Under the pieces are notes generated by a model. That model worked only from the letters and a program-made list of their open reading frames with translations, was not told the DNA's origin and did no database searches. From positions 3,720,001 to 3,784,000 of the forward strand of contig NC_016132.3 in assembly GCF_000005505.3 (NCBI RefSeq): 64,000 nucleotides of DNA. Reading direction: 5' to 3'. Below, piece by piece: positions 1 to 11,707 of this stretch (its first letter is position 1; each line of letters opens with the position of its first letter). The DNA is from Brachypodium distachyon. Taxonomy: Eukaryota; Streptophyta; Magnoliopsida; Poales; Poaceae. The position numbers were made by a program, and so were the translations under genes.

Positions 1-747
1 GCATGGTCCCCTGTGCTTTGTGCTTTGCTTATGACGAGACGAAGAGCTTCCTCGCTTTGGTTTGCACAGCCAGCCCTGTCCTGTGCAGCTGGTCTCTGCA
101 TGCGTTTGCTTGATTGGTGTTGGTTGCCTGCTTGCCTTCTTTTAGCCTGTGAGTTGTGTGGTTGTGTCTTGTGTGTGCATGCAGGATGCAGTGGATGGCA
201 CGCCTGTGAAATAATGGCGAGCTCGCAAAGAAGCAATGTGTAGTTGTGTACTGGCCTACTGGGAGGGTGCTGAGGAAGAACAGCTAGACATGCATGGGAT
301 GCATATGTTTGGGAGTCCAGTGGTGTGGTACGCCCTCTTTTCTCTGCAAGTGGACTTGTTTGATCTTGGCCAAGCCTAAGTGGTTGAGTTTGATATTCCA
401 GGCGTTGATGCATGATCTTGGCAAATCATCAAAACTCTCCACGAAGTCGAAGGTAATTCAGATTGTGCATATTGTGGGTTCTAGTGGCAGACTTTGAAAA
501 TGGAACTTGTTCACAGTTGAGACAAAGAGAGGAATTTACCAGGGCCAAAGTGGGGTTGCATAATTATAAACACAAGACATATACAAGACAGTGAGACAGT
601 CAACTGTTGACGGTAGAAGACACATGCCATAAAAAAATCTGCAGACTACATCTACTGACGCCAAAGATTTGCAAATAAAGGCGTGGTACTGAACTGGATT
701 TAAACACCAATAAACAGCGGTTAGTGGCAACTAGCTAAGTGCTAAGC
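1..747. other. Intergenic, downstream of MSH7
   Basis: No gene is recognisable here. The first 240 bases can be read as an open frame with many Cys and Leu, but it has no domain, no good start context and no coding-like composition. The stretch next to 747 probably holds the 3' UTR of the minus-strand MSH7 gene, although no single poly(A) signal stands out. Confidence 0.5.
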
Positions 748-3700
748 TCATCTTCCTCCTTTCCTGAAGTGAGCCTTTAGCTCATGGGAGATGCAGAACA
801 TCGTGTCCATGGTATCCTCATCCAGGTGCGCGTCCTTGACACCACCAATCGCTAGGATCGTCCTCAGCCATTCCTCGTGGATGGTGGAGAACTCAGCTCG
901 CCCTTCGCTCGACTTGAAGTTCCTGGTGAGCTTCGACTTCATCATCTGGCCCGCGACCGAGGCTTTCTCCACAATGGACTTAGGGAGCCCTGCCATTGTG
1001 GCGACCTGCAGGCCGTAGCTCTCCGGGGAGGCGCCTGCTGTGAGCCGGTAGAGGAAGGTGATCTCCTTGTCACCGTTGCTGCCGCTTTTTGGCCTGAGCA
1101 TGCAGGCCATATGCTGGAGGATCACGTGGGGGTGGGAAGCGAACTCCTTTGTCAGTGGGCGGTAGTGTGTGGCGAAGAGCAGACGGCATCGCACCCGTTC
1201 CACGAGGTGGCGGAATACCTGAGGCACAACACAGTTATCAGAAGCACAAAATGTTTTGTCAGATAATAGAGATCCAAGCATGTTTAGAAATGCAAAAACA
1301 GGGTAAAAAGACATCATAAGCATGACATGTTGAAAATGATAAATTGACAGGTTTCCTTACTAACAAACTGGTCCGTTTCATGGCTAGCTATCCTATGAAT
1401 AGCGAATTAGCCAAAATAGCTTACCACATGCCACAGGACCTTAAGGCCATGCTATGAGCATCTAGTATGAAAAAGACATACTGAAGGGCATGGCAAGCAC
1501 GGTGATGAAATAGTATGGCTAGAAGACTCACAGCATATGCAATGGCATATCCATCAAATGTGCTAGTTCCTCTGCCAAGCTCATCAAGCAAGACAAGAGA
1601 ATCCTCAGTTGCATTCTGGAGAACAGATGCAGTCTCAGTACATTCGACAAGAAAAGTACCTGCAAGAGTACAAGTTATGAAAAATTCAGGTTAAGGTCAG
1701 TGACATCTCATACATACAGCATTACAAGGCCGAAACAAATTTTATGTGTGTTTTCTGTTGAGAATCCATGGATTTACTCAACAGATTTTATACCATACAA
1801 AAATTGAGATGTACTTTCTATGCTACCACATTTGAGTATTTGACCATCAGAGTGCATCATTTTGTTCAGAATCAATACGATTTGCTACATATGACAAAAT
1901 TTGTTGATTATGGTTGCTTACTTTCTCCAGACATAATCCGATCTATTGCACCAAGCCTTGTAAAGATGGAGTCAGCAAGGGTCAATTCACATGATGTGCA
2001 GGGGACATAACAGCCAAGCTGCAAGCCAGAAGAAATTCCATTAAATGCCGAGAGGGGAAGCCCAAAAGTTCGTAAGCACAAGGGCAGAACCGACTTAGCA
2101 AGCTATACATACCTGGGCAAGTACAACAGCCAAGCAGGTGGCACGCATTATTGTAGATTTCCCTCCCATATTAGGGCCAGTCAACAACAAAGCAAAGCGA
2201 TTATCACCAGATAAATCCTGACCAAGAGATAAATCGTTTGGTACAAGCCCAGTTGTACTTTCTGCAAAAGCATATGGATGCCATAGACCCTTCATCCGAA
2301 GTATAGGTACTTTGTCTTTCAACAGAATCTGTGGTCTACACATGGTGCCGAATGATGACAATGCCATTGCTCCGAAGGACCTAAGGACATCAATATTGCT
2401 GATGGCATTGATCACGAAAGACCATTCAGAAGCCTTTCCAACAAAAAGTTCCACTAGAATAGCTAAGGTGTTAGCATCATCATCTTTGATATCGTGATCC
2501 TGTAAAAGCTCAAACAATCAAACAGTAAGTGGTAGAGTACTGTTGGGAGTCAGGAACAGAGACTAGCTAATCAAAAAATAAAAGAAATAACCACTTCTTA
2601 GATAGATAACACATGTTCAGCATATTCATACCTGGTACCGTGGAAAGTCATTGTCTATAGCCTCTTCAAATTGATGAATTAATTCACCAAGAGAGCTCAG
2701 TGTTGGAATATCCACTGACTTTGACAGTGCTGAGATACCATGGTCCTCTCTTTGTAAGATACTTAACAAGTCAATTCCAACCCGAAGTCCCTTGATAAGC
2801 ATGCCAAACGTTTTAATCTGGAAGATACAGAAGAATGGCATTTCCTTAATCAGTAGCAGAGATAGAGAAAGAAGACAAACTTCATAATTTGAGAAAATGC
2901 ATGTCACTAATGAATCTAGACCATGCAAAATAATATGAAGCTGCAAAAACTTAAAAAGCTAGGATTAAAGAAAAGGACCACTAACCCGTCTCTTTAGCAT
3001 CCTTTCTCCAACAAAGGGCAACATAACATCAGATGTTAATCCAACAGTGGATCTAACTCGTCCAAGCAACCTCTCAAGGTCAGGAATTTTACGGAGATAC
3101 TCAAGTGTAATAGAGCCTACCCCACAATTTTGAATGAAACCCTCAACAATGTCGAGCCTGCTATTTATAGCATCGACATCCTTTAGTGGATGGCATATCC
3201 ATCTTCTTAGAAGCCGCTTACCAGATGCAGTTATGCAGTGATTGAGGTGCTTGTACAGAGTACCTGCAGAAAAGTAAAGAGTTCGCAAAGTTCAGTGTGT
3301 TAGTATGCTTTGATATGTTTGGAAATTGTCACAGCAGGCTGAAAAAACAAATACTAGAGAAGAACACAGGCATAATGTGCATTCCTACCTGATGAGCCAC
3401 CATCAAAATTGTTGCTGAAAATCTCAAGGTTCACAAGAGTCTGACCATCCATCCTTAGACAAGTTTGGTACACCTTGTAAGGTAAGACTTCCCCATTTTT
3501 TAGAGCATCATCTAGCTGTTTTCAGATTGTAGCTTTTCAGAACTTGGAACACATTTCAGGCCAAAGTTGTAGAAGGCAATCTTATGAAAAGGACATGAAT
3601 CGCTACTCCCTCCGACCCATATTACTTGTCAAAATATTACATGTATCTAGACGCTTTTTAAACATAGATACATCCATATTTGGGCAAATTTGAGACAAGT

Positions 3701-6700
3701 AATATGGGTCGGAGGGAGTATTTGATTTGCAACAAGTAGTTTTTTTTACACTATTTTGAAACCAAAACATATTTACACATAGAAAATGTGAGCTTTATAA
3801 AGCAAAACTACAGACTGATCAGTAGTATTACAAAAACTGGAAAAGATGCCTAATGACAGTGTCGTGCAGCAACATATTTAGGCATGCTGAAAAGGAAAAT
3901 GCAGTTAATAATGAGATTGATTGCCGTATCTGGAAAGCGAGCAACAAGTCAAAGAAAAAAAAAAGAGTTGTTTAACATAAACATACCATAAGTCTAGTCA
4001 AGTGGCCAATAAGTCCACCAAGTGCACAAATAACTGCATCTTGATTCATTGAATAATCTAATGCAGATAACCAAGAATCTGTTGATGCTTTAAAGTATCC
4101 TTTGGAATGTACTGACATTCGAATTTGTGAAGAATCAGAGAAATCTGTCCTGGATAGTGGGGTCAGTTGCATTTTCACAGAGCCTGCAATTAGAAGAAAT
4201 GTGTTTAACTAATTAACTTTACAACTCTGATACTCAGTTAACCAGTTATGTGAAAAAAGAGCTGTCATATGTCAGCAGCTTAGCCTATTTTGTGAAAGAA
4301 GGTAGAAGAGCTCCTAACTTACATATTGATAACACAGAAACCAGATAAACAGATAAACTATAAGAGCAAAAGATACGAGATATTACCAGAAACCAGATAA
4401 ATAGATAAACTATAAGAGCAAAAGATACGAGATATTACCGGCTGATGCATATTTTGTCATACATTTATGACTTTCTCTTGAGAGACCTTACAGAAAGAAA
4501 AAAATATTAGTTTCTAAATACATGAAGATTACAAGACAAATTATGTACTGACCTGAGGATTCATAGATTATCTCCCTTGGAGAAACCTGAAAAAGCATAT
4601 TGATGACTGATCATTTCTGATCTGTTGAACCAAAGAATATGTTGCAAATGTTACCTGCACCAGCAAAGCCCCCAAAGCCGCAGACGAATCATCATCATGG
4701 AGTGAACCCACCCAAATTTTAAGAGCGGCGTAATCTAGAAAAGCAAATCCATAGACCCGAGAACCATTAGAAGCTAGAGTAACCTGAAAATTCCCGAAAC
4801 AACAAAGGCTGCATTAGATCAGCATTACCTACGGAAAATGTTAATAAAAACTAATTCAAGATGCATTATAGCACTTGCTAAATTATATGCCGACCCCTAA
4901 AGGCCTAAACAAACTGCAGGGCAAACTGAGTAAAAACTAGGATATATAAAAGAGATAAAACCAATAAATGCCTTCCGCACTAATTGGTTCACATGTTATT
5001 TATTTTTGCCATAGAATTCCACGTATTTATATGCACTGACCAACCAGATTTTAGATGTATCACTATCTTTATATGTAAATTTATTTGCTTATTGTGTCCA
5101 GAGACCATCTGTTTAGGAAATATTGTTCTTTGTGTTATCAAATGGTTAGCTCTGGTGGCAATTTTTTTCTCATATGTATCAGATGAACTTAAAGAACATT
5201 ATACCAGCATAATAGTCCAAAGGCAACACACTGCATTGTTAGTAAAAGCAAACCTCTTTCAATGCAAGAAGGTGAACAGCATCAGCCCCTATGTTGCTGT
5301 CAGCTGCAGTTGATGGCGTGGATACATTAACCAACTTCCTGTCAATACGCTTGCAAAAGTAAAAGATAAAATGTTATATGTCTATGCCGCCAGCCTCTTG
5401 TTACTCGAAAGGATAATTTTTGTGCATCAATCGATGCAGATGCCAGGGTGATTGCATATTTGCATTTCGGACAAGAGTAAATATGATTGCACTTTGGACA
5501 AGAGTAAATATTAAATATTTGCATTCAAATGTGATTGCACACTCCACGAGATATAGCTATTACCTCCATTCTATGTGTCACTTTAGACCATGACCCCTTT
5601 TCAGTCACATGTTAATAGAAGTTATTATCAAACTAATTCATAGTGCTTTTTATGGCATGTCTAGTAATAACACTTGCACATGACAACATTCTAAAAAGGC
5701 AATGAAGTGGAACACTTACTGAATTTGGTCCTCTAGCTTTCGCTTGTACTGCAGATTCCATTTGTTCTATCCTTCCAACTTTATATCTGAAGGGAAATGA
5801 TAGATAGATGAGCAGTACGGCCACCAAAAGAAACAAAAACAGCTCAGGAGAAAATTATATCCAACAATATAATGGATGTAACACATCACATATCATATAA
5901 CATTCAAAAGGAACAGGTATAATTTTCTGGAATTCCATGATTCTCTGGCACAGAAAGTGATAGGGAATCAATAGTACAATTCTCATATTAATGTTACTAT
6001 CAACAAGAGTGCATATACAAACTAAAATACGGCCTACAAATACCAAACGGAAAAACTGAGCATGGACTTAATGATGTTCAAGATAATATTAAGATTAACA
6101 TGCTGAGAAAGGGTAAAGCGTAAGGCGAACAAGGAGCTTACCCCCGAGCTAAAAGCTTTTCAACAGCATCATCTATCCCACTCTCTGAAATACCAACCTT
6201 CATATAAGATGAAAAATTTCACGTCGTAATCATATACCATAATGTGATAATCAAGCTATAGAAAGGCAGTATTGAGCTCCGTTTTCTTCAAGAGGGTTTA
6301 GTACAAAGGAATTAGTCGAGAACGAACATGAAATGCTACTTTCATGCTAACAAAGTATGGATAACACAAGCTGCTGAGGATGAAACCAAGATAAAGAGGT
6401 GTATTGCTAATCATTTCCAGAATATTTTACCACACATAATACTTTATCTAAATACCACAAAACAATGTAGCGAAAATAATATTTATAGGACAAATGATCC
6501 AGCAAATGATCCTCACAAGCAACACAAATTACCTTGAGTTGAAAAGGAAGTAATCTAGATCAGTACACCAGACATTCAGAACTCAGAAGGCAGAACCAAG
6601 CATTTAAATGACAAATAAGAGTGGAAATAGTTTATGACGTTGCGTACCTGTCGGCATTTGCCCACCCCACTGATAGTCATTTTCCAGTCAAGTTCCTTTT

Positions 6701-9700
6701 GGCCGATCTCAGCATCTACTTCATAGAGTTCATAAAATTTTCCCTACACAAATGGGAGAAAACACTTCTGTAGGTTATATATATCAAAGTACCACTATAA
6801 AACAAATGGTCAGTGTAGGTATTTTGGGGGGTTGGGGGCAAGTGGCAACAGAGATCAAAGCAGAGTTAGAAACTGTGAGGTGTAAGCAGTCTGAGAGGGT
6901 AACAATTGAAGGACCCTAAAAATAAAGCAGATACCATTTTGGACTATTAACTAGAACAAACGTCATTTATAAAAGGTCTTATTCTGGTGGATATGTCAGT
7001 ATACATAGAATAAATGAGTAAGTTGCTTAAATGGTAGTCCCGTGAGAAAAAAACATCGACTTCCTGATTATTGGGTTGTGCGACAGCTCAGTATGGCACC
7101 AAGGTATGAGATACTGATTAGAACTACAGTAACCTTTCAGATGATAATCTTACAGACAATAGGCTGCCTATTGGCAGTCTATGAGTCATTAGTGATGGAA
7201 CCTACCACTTTGAAAAAGAGGACCACATCCATATATTTGCATTTAGTAGTCCAGTATTGCTTTTGAGATGTTGACATCTTTCTCAGTGCATCAGGTGGAA
7301 TAAAGAGCGTTCTCTTGTCATAAAGTGGGTCCTCTGGCCGCCTTTTATTTCCATCCCTGATATTCAAAGGGTTCAGCCATTCAAACTTACTACGTGCAAT
7401 TTCAGCCATTTCATCATGAACCATCTTCTTGGCTGGAGAACAATGAGCTGATTTCACCTTCTTGTTTGAACCCCACAAAGGAGGGTGTTGGTTTTTGGTA
7501 GTCACACATTGATCCTGTTGAACTCGCTTTGCACGAGGAGTCACTGCTCGTGTCATTGGCATTTCTGGTTTCAGAGAAAAAGAATCAAGTTCTGGAAATA
7601 GTGTAGCAGGTGCTCCATTATGTTTACCATTCATAAATACAGAGGAATGTTTTGAGTGATTCTGTAGTGGAGTTCCATGGGAATCAAATTCAGCAAACAA
7701 ATTTGTTCCTTTAATGTATGAAGGCTCTGAAGACCTAGAGAATAGCTTCTTTGCGTGTTTTGGTGTATGAGTATCATTCGAATCAAGTCCAAACAGTGTT
7801 GCTGCTCTGACATATTCACCACTAGAAGAGACTAATGGTAACTTCTTCGATGGATGCTGCAAAAGAGTTTGATCTGAACCATACTCTGATAAAGGTGTAT
7901 CTGCTCCATGAGAAGGTCCAGAGAAGATTCTCTTTAAGGGATTCTGGGAAGGAGTTTGTACATCAAATTCTTCAAATATTGAAGTAGCTTGAATGTACTT
8001 ATTATTGGGAGACTCTGAGGAAAACTTCTTCGGATACTCCTGAAGAGTTTGATCTGAACCATGTTCTGGGAACAGTGTGCATGCTCTAACAAATTCATCT
8101 GTCGAAGATCTCATGGAGTACTTCAAGGGTTCCTGCAGAGGAATGCTATTCGTACCATGTTCTGCAAATAGCGTAGTTTCCAAGGTAGTTTCTCTGCTAT
8201 ATTTGCCTTTGTATGGTCCTGAGAATAATGCGCTTGGGCACTCATGTGAGGGATCTTGACTTTTGACAGGTAAGGATATCTCAACATGTTTAACCTGGGA
8301 CACATCTTTGTTTCTGCAAAAAAGAACAAAGGACATCATCATGATGGTGCAGTCAAAACAAGACAATGTTTTCCAAAGTCCAATGAAATATTTGATCTGG
8401 ACAATCTGAAAGTGGAAAGTCTGTCCGTTTTAACCAGCAAACAAGACGCTTTAGTGAGCAAGAAAAAACATCTGAGATAAACCGAACAACATGGAGAACA
8501 GATACATCCAATCCAATGAACCATTAGTTCATTCCAGCATCCATTATACACTGAAGTGAAGGACAGTTAGCGCAGTTAAACATTGAGCTTTCTGCTTAAA
8601 GACTTAGTCCTGTTGTTCCGTTAATCTTTTAATGGAATCCGGCCGCTATCGCGGGCTTTTGAAAAAAAAAGGGTAAACGTTGAACCAAGAATGTGATGAC
8701 CTTGAGGTTGAAGCTAACTACACAAAGTGAGGTAGTACACCACGTGCAAAATATGAATCTGTAAATGATGGAGCTATGTGCCAGCCCATACAAATTGTCC
8801 CTTCCGGCTGTCTGGAATAGCGTCGAACTTGACATTTACTTCAGTTTCAGTAGATTATGGTGGTGGTGGGTCAAGAGAAAATGATTTGAACAAAGATACA
8901 AGTGTAGAATGAAAAATAAAGCGCTATCTAACCGCTAAACCGCCCAAGGCCCAAACAAACAAACAGTAAGCAACGGATTTGAACAATAATACTTCTAAGG
9001 GAAACAATAATACTCCCTCCGTCTCATATTAAGTGCCTTAAATTTGCCCAAATATGGATGTATCTATGCCTAAAAAACGTCTAGATTCATGTAATATTTC
9101 GACACTTAATATGGGACGGAGGGAGTATTACCCATGAGGACAATGCAGGCACGATAGACAACACATGCAGTGGTCGAGAACAATGAACATTGAAAAGCTA
9201 TGCCCATCAAAAAGGGAACAGATACGGTGCAATGCCAAACTGACACCGGTCTCCTCTCTACTGTGGGCATAATCGAGCTAACATCAACAAATGAAACCAC
9301 GCCAAATTTTATTGAAAATAAATAAATTCAAACAGCATACGGAGACCAACCCACAGTCCCACAATCAAATCGATCGAATACCCACATTCACTATCAAGGA
9401 ACAACCTAAACGAATCCATTCGAAGTGATAAGCTCACAGAGTCACAGTCCAACAGATATGGCAGCAACGGCATTCCCCAAACCCAGACAAAACCCTAGCC
9501 TCCCGCAGGACGGCGACCGGCGCTGACCAAGAGATGGGATGATCGCGTCCGTACCTCCCCTGCGACGGCGGACGCACGAGCCGTTCCATGATGCCGTCGA
9601 CCGACGCGGCGGGAGGCCGCGGGGGCCTCTCGGGGGGCGTGCCGGTGTCGGTGCCGGCGCCGAGCGCATCCTCCCCCGCGGGGCTCCGGCGCGGCTGGAG

Positions 9701-9739
9701 GAATGAGAGGATGGACTGCTGCTGCCGCCGCGGCTGCAT
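748..9739 (-). CDS. MSH7: DNA mismatch repair protein MSH7 (17 exons)
   Basis: Plant MutS homologue that pairs with MSH2 (MutS gamma) to recognise base mismatches in the nucleus. Exons, 5' to 3' on the minus strand: 9739-9555, 8313-7206, 6743-6648, 6197-6142, 5786-5720, 5349-5254, 4783-4655, 4586-4553, 4486-4439, 4183-3987, 3515-3389, 3263-2986, 2817-2632, 2499-2113, 2018-1922, 1659-1532, 1218-748. All introns are GT-AG and the CDS is 3690 nt (1229 aa). A PCNA-binding box (QQSILSFL) lies at residues 7-14. Residues 108-310 are a seven-copy repeat. The mismatch-contact motif GKFYE is at 432-436, Walker [11 protein letters not shown] at 976-985, and Walker [11 protein letters not shown] ends near 1063, followed by FATHY in the last exon. 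The start at 9739 is chosen because it puts the PIP box at the extreme N terminus, as in other MSH6/MSH7 proteins. The protein is longer than Arabidopsis MSH7 (about 1100 aa), mostly because of the repeat. It looks intact. In wheat, MSH7-3D is the Ph2 locus that limits homoeologous recombination. Confidence 0.96.
3606..3718. mobile_element. Stowaway MITE (MSH7 intron 10)
   Basis: A 113-bp palindromic element with CTCCCTCCGACCCATATTAC at one end and its near-perfect inverse at the other, flanked by TA on both sides. It lies between exons 11 and 10 of MSH7. Confidence 0.92.
7569..8177 (-). repeat. Coding tandem repeat in MSH7 exon 2 (about 96 bp x 7)
   Basis: Seven diverged copies of a roughly 32-residue unit follow each other in the MSH7 N-terminal region. 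The anchor (I/L)F-x-E-x-(G/D) or a variant falls at residues 110, 142, 174, 203, 235, 267 and 300, giving spacings of 32, 32, 29, 32, 32 and 33. Each unit continues with a TPLQ-x-P-x-K-like stretch, then an FS-x-x-S and a Y-(V/I)-(R/Q/K)-A segment. Composition suggests disorder. No function is known to me. Confidence 0.85.
8577..8683 (+). mobile_element. 5'-truncated LINE-type 3' tail in MSH7 intron 1
   Basis: A short insert of about 87 bp ends in a nine-base A run (8662-8670). It is bracketed by near-identical decamers, TAAACATTGA at 8577-8586 and TAAACGTTGA at 8674-8683. The segment before the A run (AATCCGGCCGC...GGGCTTTTG) resembles grass LINE 3' ends. Read as a target-primed insertion with one mismatch in the duplication. 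Confidence 0.55.
9013..9125. mobile_element. Stowaway MITE (MSH7 intron 1)
   Basis: A 113-bp hairpin element with CTCCCTCCGTCTCATATTAA ends and TA target duplications at 9011-9012 and 9126-9127. It is the same length and family as the copy at 3.6 kb. Confidence 0.92.
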
Positions 9740-10227
9740 CGTGGGGAACCGGTGGTGGATGCTTCGAGGTGGCTGGCTGGCTCCGCCGTGGCGGGAGAAG
9801 CGGGGGAAGTGAGGTTGAGGACGAGCGGGAGGCCGGGAGGAGATGGCACGAGGGAAAATGAAATGAAAATTATTTGGGGGAATTCGAGAGCGGGAAATGC
9901 AAGGGCGACTGGGCGAGGCGGCGCGGCGAGGGCAATTTTCCGCTTTCCCAGTTTCCCTGCCTGTTTGAAGTTTTCCCAATCGAGGAGAGAGTAGCACACG
10001 GGCTGGGCCTTTAGGCTAACAGCCCATGTTGGCCTTCCAGCTTGATTGCACGATGGGCCTAGATTTGGCACGATGGCTCGATGTCTTTGGTGTGCGCCAA
10101 CACCTGGAAGCCGGGGCAAAGATGCGGCCCACGAGGCCCGATGGTTTGCCAGCTGAAGTTTTCACTCCGGTGACGACATGTTAGGATTCCTGTGTGCTGA
10201 GCGGCGAAGAATCTCCGAAGATCATGC

Positions 10228-10449
10228 TTTGGACTTCAGCTTCCAGCGCTTTTAAAATTTTGAAAATCACTTCTTTCGTTTACACATGAAGCTTGAGAAG
10301 CACCTCAAGCTTGAGAAGCACCGCCGGATGTGCTTCTTAGCTAGAAGCACCCGAAGCACGTCCGAAGGTGCTTCTCAAGCTTCATGTGTAAACAGGAGAA
10401 GTGCTTTTGAAATTGCTAAAAGCAGCAGAAGCTGAAGCAAAAGTCCAAA
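10228..10449. mobile_element. Foldback MITE-like inverted repeat (222 bp)
   Basis: The ends TTTGGACTTCAGCTTC and its inverse (GAAGCTGAAG...AAGTCCAAA) bracket a second, tighter inverted repeat built from GAAGCTTGAGAAGCACCT and AGGTGCTTCTCAAGCTTC. Almost the whole element folds on itself. No clear target duplication is seen, so the superfamily is open. Confidence 0.7.
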
Positions 10450-11123
10450 CAAACAAAGCCTACGTCTTTTTGATTCTTAAGATGAATGGTTCAGTTCTAC
10501 TAATTTTCTACCGACGGGTACTAGTCTACGTTGAGGTTTGGGTACACAACTTCACCGAGGCTAGCTGACCCAGCCCTGCCTAAGCGAATTTTCTTCGATT
10601 CGTTGCATTCTTGCTTATCTGCATTTGCATTTGAATCGTGTCTACAACTACGGCATACACCGTCGTGGCGCTGCCTTGCTGATAGTGGCGGCCGGCACCA
10701 ACCATAAACCCCTTTGCATCTTGTTATTTAAAATATCTCCTACTTTCACGCTTTTACTGGATTAGGGATTTCATTTAAAACACTACATGTTCTACCTGAA
10801 TTTCTGAAACCTTTTGTTTGGGTCTCTTTCTTAAAAAAGAAAAGAAAATTTTGTTTGGATCCTGTTAATGGCTTCCACCTGTCGATCGAGTGCCTGTTCT
10901 AATCATCGGTCCTCGGTGCCGCTTGACCCGAGCAACTAGTCCGGCTCGGACGCGGTTTCAATTCCGGTCAGGTCCATCCGCGTGTCCACCACGGAAACCC
11001 AACGGGAAGCTTCTCAACAACAACGACGCGCCTAAGCAAAGCTCCCCATCTATACCCGCAGACAGCACGGACGTTAATTTGACTGCGAATCCGACACAGA
11101 GAACAGCTCCAGAAATTCCCCCT

Positions 11124-11130
11124 TATATAA
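11124..11130 (+). promoter_or_regulatory. TATA box of the short peptide gene
   Basis: TATATAA in the context CCCTTATATAAACGCGCC lies 109 bases before the ATG at 11239. That spacing fits a plant TATA box with a 5' leader of about 75-80 bases. Confidence 0.65.
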
Positions 11131-11238
11131 ACGCGCCTACTCCACCGCGTCCAGGGAGCAGCACAACCAGGATCCAGATCTCCTTTTTCTCGATTATTAT
11201 TGTTATCCCGCGGAGGTAGGTCGATCGGTCGAATCGAG

Positions 11239-11403
11239 ATGAATCGCGCGGCGGCCGTCGACGTGCCCGCCGCCGTGGGCGTGGCGAGGAAGGCGGCGGA
11301 GCGGATGGCGGCCGGCCGCGACGGCGGGAGGAGGGTCGTCGACCAGGCCGTGGCGTGCCTGCTCATGGCCGCCGCGCTCGCCGTCACCTACCTCGTGCAT
11401 TGA
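11239..11403 (+). CDS. Short membrane-anchored peptide, unknown function
   Basis: An intronless frame of 54 residues with strong GC3 bias, unlike its AT-rich surroundings. The first 33 residues are Ala-, Arg- and Asp-rich and partly basic. The last 18-20 residues (from VACLLMAAALAVTYL) form one hydrophobic segment ending at the C terminus, so it looks tail-anchored. I do not recognise the family; it lacks the Cys/Arg signature of DVL/ROT4 peptides. The TATA box at 11124 and the codon bias are the reasons for calling it. The ATG at 11239 is preferred because it is the first one after the predicted transcription start. Confidence 0.55.
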   Translation: MNRAAAVDVPAAVGVARKAAERMAAGRDGGRRVVDQAVACLLMAAALAVTYLVH

Positions 11404-11707
11404 TCCGTCCGTCGGCCTGGCGACACCAAGGGAAGGAAGGAAGGATGGGTAGATTGGAAAAAACAGTTTATGAATAGGAAATCTTGTTCATGTTACTTCC
11501 GTCCTGTAAATTTTGAACCGATACTACTGTCTTTGGGACTAGAAGATGAAACGAGTCGCCTGTGCCCTGTTTGTTTATGTCGCTTTAGCCTTTATTATCC
11601 CTACCCGCAAAAAAAAGAAATACAAGCATGCCACAGTTCACAGCAGGCTCGCTGGACAGATCATGCTTTTTATCAAAACACGTTCCATGAAATAGACATC
11701 AAGTGAA
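11404..11707 (+). other. Probable 3' UTR of the short peptide gene
   Basis: An AT-richer stretch directly after the stop, with no coding signal. It likely contains the 3' UTR of the 11239 gene. It ends where the retroposed insertion begins. Confidence 0.4.

Larger units (their letters stand above)
9740..11238. other. MSH7 upstream region and intergenic spacer
   Basis: The first few hundred bases should hold the MSH7 promoter and 5' UTR. They are GC-rich and can be read open in several frames, but no domain is visible. A foldback element sits at 10228-10449. The last 120 bases are the promoter of the short plus-strand gene at 11239. Confidence 0.5.

Noticed and set aside
9434..10119. Minus-strand frames of 187 and 225 codons upstream of MSH7
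   Set aside because: They overlap the MSH7 first exon and its GC-rich leader; Pro/Arg/Ser composition and no domain. The MSH7 start at 9739 is better supported by the PIP box.
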